Assembly (NCBI GenBank): GCA_024699325.1
Contig: JAILPS010000054.1
Coordinates: 1-64,000 of the forward strand
Length of the DNA: 64,000 nucleotides
Direction of reading: 5' to 3'
Source of the DNA: Lachnospiraceae bacterium
Lineage (GTDB): Bacteria > Bacillota > Clostridia > Lachnospirales > Lachnospiraceae
Part shown: piece after piece, positions 19,786 through 28,131 of the stretch
Layout: each line of letters opens with the position of its first letter
How positions within the stretch are numbered: the stretch's first letter is position 1
Translations under genes and position numbers: made by a program
Notes under the pieces: generated by a model
What the model was told of the DNA's origin: nothing
Database searches by the model: none
The model's input: the letters and a program-made list of their open reading frames with translations, nothing else

Positions 19786-20697
19786 ATGGCACTTAAGAAG
19801 GGACTTGGAAGAGGTTTAGGGTCGCTCATTGACGGCGCGTATGACGAGCCAGTGGCAGGAGGCAAAGCTGAGCCTGTTGTGAAGGAAGTGGTGAAGGAAG
19901 TTGTTAAGGAAGTTAAGGTAAACGAGCCACTGTATATCAAAACAAGGGATATTGAGCCAAATAGAAACCAGCCGCGTAAGGATTTTGACGAGGAGGCGCT
20001 GGGGGAACTGGCAGATTCCATTAAGCAGTACGGCGTGATTGAGCCACTTATTTTGAAAAAAGAAGGCAAGAGATATGTGATTATCGCAGGAGAGAGACGT
20101 TGGAGGGCGGCGAAGCTCGCAGGCGTCAAGGAGGTGCCGGCGGTAATCAAGGAGTACTCCGAGCAGGAGATTACGGAGATTGCGCTTATTGAGAATATCC
20201 AGAGAGAGGATTTGAACCCTGTAGAGGAGGCCATGGGATATAAGCGCCTCACGGAGGAGTTTGGGCTGAAGCAGGACGAGGTGGCTGCGAAGGTTAGCAA
20301 GAGCCGCGCGGCTGTAAGTAACTCCATGAGACTGCTTAAGCTGCCGGAGAGCGTGCTCGCTATGCTCTCGGAGGGACAGATTACCACGGGACACGCGAAG
20401 GTGCTGTTAGAGCTTGAGAGCGACGACGACAGGGCGGCGCTTGCGGAGCAGATAGTGGAGAGAAAACTGAGCGTTCGGGAGACCGAGAAGATGGTTAAGC
20501 TCATGCAGGATAAGAAGCCTGAGAAGGAGAAGAAGGTGCTCTCAAACCCGGAGGTCTATAAGACTCTCGAGGAGAGACTGAAGGGAAGTCTGAACACCAA
20601 GGTTTCCATCAAGAGAAGGGACGAAAACAAGGGCAAGATTGAGATTGATTACTACTCTTTGGAGGAGTTAGAGAACATCATCGGAAAGATAATGTAG
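19786..20697 (+). CDS. parB: Chromosome-partitioning protein ParB (Spo0J)
   Basis: CTP-dependent DNA clamp that loads at parS. The 303-residue product has the N-terminal ParA-stimulating motif KKGLGRGLGSLI, a V/K/E linker (20-45), the CTPase motifs NRNQPRKDFDEEAL and GERRWRAAKLA, ENIQREDLNPVEEA, and a helix-turn-helix (AAKVSKSRAAVSNSMRLLKL). It has four cognate parS sites within 3 kb upstream. Confidence 0.97.
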   Translation: MALKKGLGRGLGSLIDGAYDEPVAGGKAEPVVKEVVKEVVKEVKVNEPLYIKTRDIEPNRNQPRKDFDEEALGELADSIKQYGVIEPLILKKEGKRYVIIAGERRWRAAKLAGVKEVPAVIKEYSEQEITEIALIENIQREDLNPVEEAMGYKRLTEEFGLKQDEVAAKVSKSRAAVSNSMRLLKLPESVLAMLSEGQITTGHAKVLLELESDDDRAALAEQIVERKLSVRETEKMVKLMQDKKPEKEKKVLSNPEVYKTLEERLKGSLNTKVSIKRRDENKGKIEIDYYSLEELENIIGKIM

Positions 20698-20704
20698 GTA
20701 TAGT

Positions 20705-20941
20705 ATGTTTTTTTCGTCAAAATCTAAGAAGGCCAGAAGGCTCATAGAGAGCAAGATCTTCGAGGCCAACTCGTATTTGGATAACAACTACCGCGACAAT
20801 GCGAAGGGTGCGTATAGGGAAATGAAGGAGTTACTTGAGGAGTACACCTCAAATGGTGACTTAAAACCTGGCGATATCACGGCACTTTCGCAGGAAATCG
20901 AGCATGTGAACACGAGAATACAGCACATGGGACATTATTAA
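20705..20941 (+). CDS. Small conserved-looking protein of unknown function next to parB
   Basis: 78 residues, predicted mostly helical and charged (MFFSSKSKKARRLIESKIFE...). No known motif, no signal peptide, no membrane segment. It starts 7 bp after parB, so it is expressed with the partition genes. I do not recognise the family; a role linked to segregation is only suggested by position. Confidence 0.75.
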   Translation: MFFSSKSKKARRLIESKIFEANSYLDNNYRDNAKGAYREMKELLEEYTSNGDLKPGDITALSQEIEHVNTRIQHMGHY

Positions 20942-20986
20942 GGACAAGAATTTATATCGCAAGATATATTTCGGGGTGGAGATATC

Positions 20987-21496
20987 ATGGAATCAAAACT
21001 GTTTACGCTGGGAGTGGACCCCATATATATTGTCGCCGTGATTGCGGCGATAAGCATTGTGGCTCTCATTCTGGCAATAATCGTCAACTATAAAACTATC
21101 AAAATGTGGCACCGCTACGACAAATTCATGAGGGGAAAGGACGCCGAGACGCTAGAGGAGCTGGTTAACCAGCTCGTCACGGAGGTTGGAACGCTCAAGG
21201 ACGACATAAGCGAGCTGAAATTCAACCAGAAGAACCTGATCCGCGACATCAAGAGCAATGTGAAGAAGGTTGCCATCAGGAAGTATAACGCCTTCAAGGA
21301 TGTGGGCGGTAAGCTAAGCTTCTCTCTCGTCATGCTTGACGGCGAGAACAACGGCTTTATCATCACCTGCATGCACTCTAACGGGCCGAGCTTTACCTAC
21401 ATTAAGGAAATTATAGGCGGTGAGTCATACGTTTCCCTCAGTGTGGAGGAGACCGAGGCTCTTAAGGAGGCCATGGAGACTGACATTCTCATGTAG
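20987..21496 (+). CDS. DUF4446 family membrane-anchored protein
   Basis: 169 residues with one N-terminal transmembrane segment (about 13-36, IYIVAVIAAISIVALILAII), a coiled coil (about 45-90) and a C-terminal domain (KYNAFKDVGGKLSFSLVMLD, SYVSLSVEETEALKEA) typical of DUF4446. This family commonly follows parB in clostridia. The function is unknown; the topology suggests a cytoplasmic domain tethered to the membrane. Confidence 0.85.
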   Translation: MESKLFTLGVDPIYIVAVIAAISIVALILAIIVNYKTIKMWHRYDKFMRGKDAETLEELVNQLVTEVGTLKDDISELKFNQKNLIRDIKSNVKKVAIRKYNAFKDVGGKLSFSLVMLDGENNGFIITCMHSNGPSFTYIKEIIGGESYVSLSVEETEALKEAMETDILM

Positions 21497-21552
21497 GAAT
21501 GTGAAGGCGAGCCAGACGGCCTGCGTGGAAATACTGTGACTAGGGGTGTATC

Positions 21553-22245
21553 ATGAACTACGATAACTATATGTTTGACCTGTATGGAACGCTGATTGAC
21601 ATAAACACGGACGAGAGGGCGGCAAAGACCTGGAAGAAGTGGGGCAGGTGGTTAGATGCCAGGGGCATCAGGCATCCGCACTACATAGAGTTTAGGAGAA
21701 CATTTTTTGAAAGGGATGTGAAGGCCAGACGCGAGGCGCTAGAGAGCGGAGAGTTTGAGGTGCCAGAGATTGATGTTATAGCAATCTACAGGGAAATGTT
21801 TCAGGAGTACGGTAACAGAGCACTTAGCGAAGAGGAGCTAAATGAGGCTTCATACGCCTTCAGAGTGGCTTCGAGGGGCAAGATGAGGCTGTATCCGGGG
21901 GTGGAACAGTTCCTTAGAAGAATTCACGAGAAGGGGCATAGGGCATATATCCTTAGCAACGCGCAGGCCAGCTACACATGGCCCGAGATAGTGGCCATGG
22001 GGCTTGATAAGATGACGGATGATCAGCTTCTTAGCAGCGACTACAGATGCATGAAGCCCGACAGGAAGTTCTATGAGGCCATGTTTGAAAAGCATAAGCT
22101 CGACAAGAGCAGGACCGTCATGATAGGTGACAGCAGGGTAAATGATTACCTGGGAGCGCAAAACGCCGGAATAGACGGAATACATTTGTCAGGAGATAAG
22201 AGGGCGGATGTGTTCTATGTGGAAAATATTGATGATATAGAGTAA
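21553..22245 (+). CDS. HAD-superfamily hydrolase
   Basis: 230 residues. Motif I is FDLYGTLID with nucleophile Asp9, motif II is YILSNAQ, and motif III/IV is MKPDRKF with MIGDSRVNDYLGAQNAGI. An alpha-helical cap lies between (about 20-110). This is a phosphatase-type haloacid dehalogenase protein of undetermined substrate. It is the last rightward gene before a bidirectional terminator. Confidence 0.9.
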   Translation: MNYDNYMFDLYGTLIDINTDERAAKTWKKWGRWLDARGIRHPHYIEFRRTFFERDVKARREALESGEFEVPEIDVIAIYREMFQEYGNRALSEEELNEASYAFRVASRGKMRLYPGVEQFLRRIHEKGHRAYILSNAQASYTWPEIVAMGLDKMTDDQLLSSDYRCMKPDRKFYEAMFEKHKLDKSRTVMIGDSRVNDYLGAQNAGIDGIHLSGDKRADVFYVENIDDIE

Positions 22246-22280
22246 GAGACACTGCCATTAAGGCCGTGTTTTTGCATGAA

Positions 22281-22306
22281 AAAACCACCGCCGAAGCGGT
22301 GGTTTT
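22281..22306. terminator. Bidirectional terminator between convergent genes
   Basis: AAAACCACCGC and GCGGTGGTTTT form an 11-bp perfect stem with a CGAA loop, flanked by T-rich DNA on the plus strand and A-rich DNA on the other side, so it can work in both directions. Confidence 0.93.
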
Positions 22307-22323
22307 GTTGTTTTAATAATGCA

Positions 22324-23181
22324 TCAACCCTTGACAGAACCAAGAGCAAGTCCTCCAACAATGTGCTTTGAAAGGATGAGGTAGATTAAAACTGTAGGGA
22401 ATATTGACAAGAAGATTGTCATATTTACCTGACCTAAATCAAAGTTCTTGAAGTCCATTGATCGAAGATCTGCGATTAAGAGAGCAACAGTTTTTAAGTC
22501 TCTTCTTTCGATGATAACCTGTGATGGAACGAAGAAATTGTTCCACTGACCAACGAATGCGAAGATGGCCTGAACGGCGATTGCCGGCTTCATAAGAGGA
22601 AGAACGATTGAGTTGAATGTTCTGATCTCTCCAGAACCGTCAATTCTTGCTGCTTCTACAAGAGAGAGCGGAAGCGCTGACTCCATGTACTGCTTGATGT
22701 AGTAGAAGGTTACAGGTGCGGCGATTGAAGGCACGATAAGACCTGTGTAGTTCTCCGTGAGATGTAACTTATCGAGGAGGTCTACAAAACCGAGGACTGT
22801 AACCTGGCTAGGAATCATCATGACTGCAAGGATGAATGTGAAGATTGCGCCCTTAAACCTGAAATCATACGCATGGATCGCATAAGCGGTAAGCGTTGAG
22901 AAGTAAGTTGAAAGAAGTGCACATGATCCTGAGATGATGACTGAGTTTAACATACCACGAAGAATGTTCTGTGAATTGATAGAATTCTTCAGGTTAGTCA
23001 TGAAACTGCTGCCAATCTTTAGCTGGAAACGAACGTTAAGTTCACTTCCTGACTGTGTTGTTGACATAAACAAAAGCACGAACCATATAAGACAAAGCAC
23101 TGTAAGGAAGCAAAGTACAACATAGGCAAATACAAGTCTGCTTTTGGTTGAGTCACCTTTTTTAGTTATAGTGTTGCTCAT
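22324..23181 (-). CDS. Carbohydrate ABC transporter permease (MalG type)
   Basis: 285 residues with six predicted membrane segments and the cytoplasmic EAA loop LVEAARIDGSGEIRTFNSIVLPLMKP. It is the second permease of a binding-protein-dependent sugar importer (CUT1 family). It begins one base after the first permease ends. No ATP-binding subunit is encoded here; in Firmicutes such importers often share an MsmK-type ATPase encoded elsewhere. Confidence 0.93.
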   Translation of the reverse strand: MSNTITKKGDSTKSRLVFAYVVLCFLTVLCLIWFVLLFMSTTQSGSELNVRFQLKIGSSFMTNLKNSINSQNILRGMLNSVIISGSCALLSTYFSTLTAYAIHAYDFRFKGAIFTFILAVMMIPSQVTVLGFVDLLDKLHLTENYTGLIVPSIAAPVTFYYIKQYMESALPLSLVEAARIDGSGEIRTFNSIVLPLMKPAIAVQAIFAFVGQWNNFFVPSQVIIERRDLKTVALLIADLRSMDFKNFDLGQVNMTIFLSIFPTVLIYLILSKHIVGGLALGSVKG

Positions 23182-23182
23182 A

Positions 23183-24133
23183 CTACGCCTCCCTTGACTT
23201 CTTGCTGTACATAACTCTGTATACTAACAAGCTTAGAACAGCAGTGATAAAGAATAAGATAACTGACAGTGCACCGGATGTACCATAGTCACGAGATGTA
23301 AGAGTCTGACGCAGATACATGATAAGTGTCATGGTTGTGAACTTGCCACCGGCAAAAGGTGTGCCCTTATACTGTGTAAGGATGGCAGGAACATCAAACA
23401 TCTGGATACCACCGATAAGTGATGTCACGAATACATAAACAAATATTGGCTTGAGAAGCGGCATGGTGATCTGCCAGAAACGCTGTTTAGAGTTAGCACC
23501 GTCAACCTCAGCGGCCTCATACAGGGAAACATCGATACCCATGATACCGGCCATAAGAAGGATGGTGGTGTTACCAAACCACATGAGGAAGTTCATAAGA
23601 CCAACCAGGATACGAGCACTCCACACGGGCTTGAAGAAATCAAAATTACTGTCAACCCAACCCCAACTCTGAACCAGCTGTGTTATAGCACCCTTGGCAT
23701 TAAAGAGTGAATAGAATAACATCGCAAATGCGGCAGCCATGATAAGGTTTGGAAGATAGATAACTGTCTTGAAGAATCTTGCTCCCTTAAGCTTAAATCT
23801 GGTATCAGAGAACCATGAAGCAAGCAAGAGGGAAACTAATATCTGAGGAACAAAGCCGATAACCCACATGATTAAGGTGTTGATACCGTAATCAAAGATA
23901 CGTGAATCTGAAAAAAGCTTTACGTAGTTGTCAAATCCGATAAATTCAGGACCAATCCAGTTAAGACCCTCGCGGTAATACTTGAAAAAACTGTAATAGA
24001 TTGTGCTAAAAAGTGGCACAAGATTAAATATAATGTAGGTTACGAAGAAAGGGATCAAGAAAATATATCCCCACTTGTTATAACTTACAGCCCCCTTCTT
24101 CTTAGGGCTGGTTGTAGATGAATTCTGCGCCAT
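23183..24133 (-). CDS. Carbohydrate ABC transporter permease (MalF/UgpA type)
   Basis: 316 residues from the ATG at 24131-24133 (MAQNSSTTSP), preceded by GGGAG at proper spacing. An in-frame ATG four codons earlier overlaps that ribosome site. Six membrane segments; EAA loop YEAAEVDGANSKQRFWQITMPLLKP. It pairs with the adjacent MalG-type permease and the upstream binding protein. Confidence 0.93.
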   Translation of the reverse strand: MAQNSSTTSPKKKGAVSYNKWGYIFLIPFFVTYIIFNLVPLFSTIYYSFFKYYREGLNWIGPEFIGFDNYVKLFSDSRIFDYGINTLIMWVIGFVPQILVSLLLASWFSDTRFKLKGARFFKTVIYLPNLIMAAAFAMLFYSLFNAKGAITQLVQSWGWVDSNFDFFKPVWSARILVGLMNFLMWFGNTTILLMAGIMGIDVSLYEAAEVDGANSKQRFWQITMPLLKPIFVYVFVTSLIGGIQMFDVPAILTQYKGTPFAGGKFTTMTLIMYLRQTLTSRDYGTSGALSVILFFITAVLSLLVYRVMYSKKSREA

Positions 24134-24154
24134 ATATACTCCCATTTCCTAAAA

Positions 24155-24184
24155 AACATGCCTGCCCATACGAGCAGGCATGTT
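24155..24184 (-). terminator. Intercistronic hairpin between binding protein and permeases
   Basis: AACATGCCTGC pairs with GCAGGCATGTT (11 bp, perfect) and on the minus strand is followed by TTTTTT. It probably terminates or stabilises part of the mRNA so that the binding protein is made in excess over the permeases, a familiar arrangement in ABC importer operons. Confidence 0.8.
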
Positions 24185-24213
24185 GATTTTAACTTAGTAA
24201 CATGTTCTGTTGA

Positions 24214-25632
24214 TTATCTCTCAAGACCAGGATACTTTGTCTGAATGCTTGTGTAGAAAGCCTCAAGACACTCGTCGTATGTAGCCTTACCCTCGAAGTA
24301 AGCCTCCATAGCGGTCTGGAATGTCTCGTTGCAACCCTGATCATAGATTGTAAGGTTGCTGAGAGAGATCTTCTTAGCGCCTTCAGCGTAAAGACCAAGA
24401 GGGTTCATTCCGCCGAGAACGTATGAAGAGTATGTTGTATCAGCTGCCATAGCCTCCATAGCTGCCTGATTGTTTACGAAATCATCATAAGTTGTAACGA
24501 TCTTCTTCATTGTATCAGCGTCACATGTAAGAGACTTCATGATCTTTGTGATCTCAGATGCGTTGTCTGTACCAGATGCTGCACACATCCATGTACCGCC
24601 CCAATAGAAGCTCTGAGGACCTACGCAAGCGCCCCAAGCACCCTTGTTACATACGTTGCTTGTGTTGTAAACGATCTTGTTACCATCATCATCAACACCA
24701 AGGTCAGCTGTAGGATCGTTACCCTGATATCCAAGACAGAAGTTGATTAACCAAGCAGGACCAAATACGCAGAAGCATCCGCCGTCTGTTGCATTTGAGT
24801 AACCACCCCAAAGATCTACGTTCTTAGTACCACCCATATCATAGATAGCCTTAGAAGCCTCAGCCCAAGCCTTAAGGTTGTCATCAATCTGGATCTTCTT
24901 ATCAACAACCCACTTCTTAGTTACGTTGTTAGAGTATACACGGTATGAGTCGTTAACTGAAGGCTCCATTAAGTAACCCTTGTCAACCATCTTCTTAGCT
25001 GTATCCTGGAACTTAGACCAGTCGCTAACATATGTCTGAACTGTAGCAGGATCATCTGATCCAAGAACTTCCTTAGCGATCTCTCTGTTGTAGAAGAGAA
25101 GGCCAGGACATGCCTGCCATGAAAGTCCCTTAAGAACACCGTTAGAGTCTGTCATGATCTCCTGTGTGTACTTGTACTGGTTAGCGATGTCATCCTTAGA
25201 TACGAACTGTGTAACATCAACTGTGTAATTTGTGTCTACATACTTAAGTGCGTAGTCAGCCTCAACTAAGAAAAGGTCAATCTTATCATCAGCTGCTGCA
25301 GTTGCCTGCTTATCAAGAGCCTTATCAAGAGTATCCTGATATGCGTTGTCTGTGTTGGCAACCTGTGTGAACTTAACAGTTACTTCACCGATCTTACCAC
25401 CCTCAAGAGGCTTATCCTTGTTTGTTGGTGTGTAACCATCAACAAGTAACATTCTTGTTGCGAACTCATCGTTCCAGCACCAGATGTTTAAAACCTTGCC
25501 TGTAGAAGCGGCAGTTCCCTTGTTAGCGGCTGTTGTAGCACCGCTGTCTGTCTTTGGCGAGCATCCTGCGAACATTGATCCTGCCATTGCAAGAGCAAGA
25601 GCGCCTGAAGCAAGCTTCTTAAAATTTTTCAT
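24214..25632 (-). CDS. Sugar ABC transporter substrate-binding lipoprotein
   Basis: 472 residues from the ATG at 25630-25632 behind GGGAGG. Lipoprotein signal with lipobox FAGC and lipidated Cys24, then a low-complexity T/A/G linker and a family-1-type solute-binding fold (LNIWCWNDEFATRML, aromatic-rich). It is anchored outside the membrane and delivers substrate to the two permeases. Location next to a GH5 glucanase and DUF624 protein suggests beta-glucan or manno-oligosaccharides, which is inference. Confidence 0.92.
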   Translation of the reverse strand: MKNFKKLASGALALAMAGSMFAGCSPKTDSGATTAANKGTAASTGKVLNIWCWNDEFATRMLLVDGYTPTNKDKPLEGGKIGEVTVKFTQVANTDNAYQDTLDKALDKQATAAADDKIDLFLVEADYALKYVDTNYTVDVTQFVSKDDIANQYKYTQEIMTDSNGVLKGLSWQACPGLLFYNREIAKEVLGSDDPATVQTYVSDWSKFQDTAKKMVDKGYLMEPSVNDSYRVYSNNVTKKWVVDKKIQIDDNLKAWAEASKAIYDMGGTKNVDLWGGYSNATDGGCFCVFGPAWLINFCLGYQGNDPTADLGVDDDGNKIVYNTSNVCNKGAWGACVGPQSFYWGGTWMCAASGTDNASEITKIMKSLTCDADTMKKIVTTYDDFVNNQAAMEAMAADTTYSSYVLGGMNPLGLYAEGAKKISLSNLTIYDQGCNETFQTAMEAYFEGKATYDECLEAFYTSIQTKYPGLER

Positions 25633-25690
25633 ACGTTTTTCCTCCCTTTCTGTGGTTACTGTCTGCAACCACACATATGAAAATGTTTTT

Positions 25691-25706
25691 CGGATCGTCC
25701 GATCCG
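25691..25706. promoter_or_regulatory. Palindrome just downstream of the binding-protein promoter (candidate operator)
   Basis: CGGATCG and CGATCCG are inverted arms separated by two bases. The site is at about +13 to +28 relative to the inferred start of transcription, a position where a repressor would block. The regulator is not identifiable here. Confidence 0.5.
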
Positions 25707-25718
25707 TTCCGTGAGGTA

Positions 25719-25747
25719 ATAATACAACATATTGCCCAAAAAAGCAA
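25719..25747 (-). promoter_or_regulatory. Candidate promoter of the sugar-binding protein gene
   Basis: TTGCTT (25742-25747), 17 bp, TATTAT (25719-25724) on the minus strand. Upstream at 25811-25821 and 25882-25892 an AAAAACAACCG/CGGTTGTTTTT inverted pair may hold further regulator sites. Confidence 0.5.
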
Positions 25748-25903
25748 CTGTGGTTTTGACTATTTTCAACATTTTGCAACATTTTACCTAAAAAACGGTG
25801 GTAAAAAGACAAAAACAACCGTATTTTTGTGCAGATTGACGACAAAGTTGCCTTCGAAATCGTTTAAAGTCTGCCCGTTAACGGTTGTTTTTACCATAAA
25901 TGT

Positions 25904-26611
25904 CTAATATTCGTCTGTTATTTCACGAGATTTGACCAACATGAACACCCTGTTGTAGATCATGACGGTTATGTTCACCAACACGGAAAAACCGAACATT
26001 GGCCACACAAAACCCACATACATGAGGACGTCCCAGAAGAGGTAGAAGAGCCCCAGGGGGATGATCCAGAGGAGCCAGATGAGCACTCCCCATCTGACAT
26101 AGGTGACACCTAGGAGCACGCCGTTTTTCAGCTGGCTTACGATGTCGTTGTCGTATTTGGCGATGAGGCCGAAGTAGAATGTCAGAAAACACAGGGATAT
26201 AAATGTCAAGCAGCCAAATCCTGCAAAGCCTAAAAACATGGTGACAAGCGAGGTGGCTTTGAGAGTCATGAGAATTCCAACCACTCCTATGGACAAAAGC
26301 GCGGCGCCTATGATCCAGCCGACGCATGCCTTCAGGAAGTTTTCCTTAAATGCTCCAAAGAAGGTGGAGAAGACCTTCACGTCCTCGTGTTTTCTGTATT
26401 CGTACATCACGGCATTCAGGGCGCTTAGCGATGCGCCTATGGTCACGATGGGGACGCTGCACAGCAAAAACAGAAGGTTTGCCACGATGAAGGTTCCGGC
26501 CCTGTTCATGAAGCGGTTGAAGGGGTGGTCTATGTCGAAGAAGCCGGGGGTGTGGCCCCCAGTTTTCTCCTTCTCCTCGGTTTCGGTTACATTAACATTT
26601 TCTACGTTCAT
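25904..26611 (-). CDS. DUF624 (YesL-type) membrane protein
   Basis: 235 residues from ATG at 26609-26611; GGGAGG lies about 13 bp upstream, slightly far, and a TTG seven codons earlier is the alternative start. About five hydrophobic segments and the conserved FNRFMNRAGTFIVANLLFLL start of the YesL family. YesL-like proteins occur in polysaccharide-uptake loci of Firmicutes, as here between a GH5 glucanase and an ABC importer. Molecular role unknown. Confidence 0.85.
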   Translation of the reverse strand: MNVENVNVTETEEKEKTGGHTPGFFDIDHPFNRFMNRAGTFIVANLLFLLCSVPIVTIGASLSALNAVMYEYRKHEDVKVFSTFFGAFKENFLKACVGWIIGAALLSIGVVGILMTLKATSLVTMFLGFAGFGCLTFISLCFLTFYFGLIAKYDNDIVSQLKNGVLLGVTYVRWGVLIWLLWIIPLGLFYLFWDVLMYVGFVWPMFGFSVLVNITVMIYNRVFMLVKSREITDEY

Positions 26612-26635
26612 TGCAGTTACAAATCCTCCCAACTA

Positions 26636-27871
26636 TTACTTATAAGAAGCAAGCATGGCGTCTAAGAGCTCCGGATAGTAGATGTAGAGCGAATAGCGGT
26701 TAATCATGCCGAAGTTCTCGTCGCCTGCGTTAGTGCCTCCATTATCCCACAAAAAGCAGGAAATGCCAAGAGAAGATGCCTTGGAAGTGTAATCTGTTGC
26801 CCATGCAACTCTGTCCTCAAGGTTATTTTTGTTGGTGGCGCCGAATTCTCCGATGACCACGCCGTAGCCCTTAGCCACATAATTCTTATAGACAGTGTCC
26901 ATGAAGTTAAGCTCGCTTACCTGGGAAGATGTCCACTTGTCAGTTCCGCCTGAATAGTTCATGGCGAAGTTATATGGAGTGTAAGCATGAATTGAGAGTA
27001 TAAGACGCTCTGACGGGTCTGTCGGCATGTGGAAGCTCGAATACATAAGGCCTGGCGATGCGGCGTAGCCCGGAACCATGAGGTAGCGGGTCTCGTTGTA
27101 GCCGCCTGCGCTTCTTACGGTGTCCACGAAGACCTGGTTGTTGTTGCAGATAACGTCTATGGCCTCGTTGCCTGTGCTGTCTGATGAGCTAAACCACCAC
27201 TCCTTAGAGGTGCCTGTGAGTCTGGGCTCATTCATGGACTCAAATATGAGTCGCTCGTCGTAGTCCTTAAACTGCTCGGCTATCTGGCTCCACAGAGTCT
27301 CGATGTACTTCGCGCCGTTTTCAGCATTTTCAGCTGATGGATAGTAGAAGTCGCAGTCGTGGTGGGAGTTAAGGATGACATAGAGGTCTGCGTCTATGGC
27401 GTAGTCCACAACCTCTGTCACGCGCGCCATCCACTCGGCATCCACGTTGTAATCACTGTCGCAGTGTTTGCCCCATGACACGGGAATTCTGATGGAGGTA
27501 AAGCCCGCCTCCTTCACGTAGTTGATGAGCTCGGGGGTGGTCACGGGCTGGCCCCAGGATGTCTCTGAGTTTAGGCCTGTGCCGCCGGTCGCGTCCAGGG
27601 TGTTTCCCAGGTTCCAGCCAAGCTTCAGGTTGGCGGCAAATGTAACGGCATTGTCGGCAATCGGAAGGGTGTCAGAAACCTCCTCGGTGGTTGTCTCAGG
27701 TGCCTCCTCGGTGGTCTGCGCCTCGGTCTGCGCCTGTGTTGTGGCCTCGGCAGTTGTCTGCGCCGCTGTTGTTTTTTCCGCCGTGGTCTGTGTGCTGTCA
27801 GTGCCCGCACATCCGCTAAGGGCCATGAGCGCCGCCACAGCAAGCGGCATCAATCTGTTTTTGTTTTTCAT
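26636..27871 (-). CDS. GH5 endoglucanase-type lipoprotein (probably subfamily GH5_4)
   Basis: 411 residues from ATG at 27869-27871 (AAGGAGG upstream). Lipobox LSGC with Cys21, a T/E/A/Q-rich linker (26-68), then one GH5 catalytic domain: KLGWNLGNTLDA, SWGQPVTTPELI, acid/base Glu215 in ESMNEP and nucleophile Glu342 in VIGEFGA. The GWNLGNTLDA and SWG signatures point to GH5_4 (beta-1,4-glucan or xyloglucan). It is surface-anchored and first of the minus-strand glycan cluster; DUF624 follows after 24 bp. Confidence 0.93.
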   Translation of the reverse strand: MKNKNRLMPLAVAALMALSGCAGTDSTQTTAEKTTAAQTTAEATTQAQTEAQTTEEAPETTTEEVSDTLPIADNAVTFAANLKLGWNLGNTLDATGGTGLNSETSWGQPVTTPELINYVKEAGFTSIRIPVSWGKHCDSDYNVDAEWMARVTEVVDYAIDADLYVILNSHHDCDFYYPSAENAENGAKYIETLWSQIAEQFKDYDERLIFESMNEPRLTGTSKEWWFSSSDSTGNEAIDVICNNNQVFVDTVRSAGGYNETRYLMVPGYAASPGLMYSSFHMPTDPSERLILSIHAYTPYNFAMNYSGGTDKWTSSQVSELNFMDTVYKNYVAKGYGVVIGEFGATNKNNLEDRVAWATDYTSKASSLGISCFLWDNGGTNAGDENFGMINRYSLYIYYPELLDAMLASYK

Positions 27872-27882
27872 AAGATCCTCCT

Positions 27883-27899
27883 TAAACGTTTTACGTTTA
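27883..27899. promoter_or_regulatory. Palindromic site in the GH5 leader (candidate operator)
   Basis: TAAACG-TTTTA-CGTTTA lies directly upstream of the ribosome site of the GH5 gene. The CG-centred half-sites resemble LacI-family operators in style. No regulator gene is adjacent. Confidence 0.45.
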
Positions 27900-28054
27900 T
27901 TATGGATTAAAATTATCACAGCATAAATTGGATTGCAAATAAAGAAACCGTAAAAAAATAGAACAAAACGACCGTTTTTAGAATTTTGATATCGGAAAAC
28001 TAAGGGATATGTCTGGCGCGCATATGTAGAGGGCTATTTTTTATAGAGGGTTTA

Positions 28055-28083
28055 TTGGAAATTCTGCATTTACATGGTATTAT
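28055..28083 (+). promoter_or_regulatory. Candidate promoter of the DUF2974 gene
   Basis: TTGGAA (28055-28060), 17 bp, TATTAT (28078-28083), overlapping a second TATAAT at 28081-28086. The 260-bp divergent gap to the GH5 gene otherwise holds only AT-rich DNA and the palindrome noted above. Confidence 0.4.
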
Positions 28084-28131
28084 AATATAGTAGTTTTGAC
28101 AATTTTGCATATGACAGAGACAGAGGTGACT

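Noticed and set aside
25633-25845. N-terminal extension of 71 codons on the sugar-binding protein
   Set aside because: It would hide the lipoprotein signal peptide inside the protein and spans the promoter and operator-like DNA.
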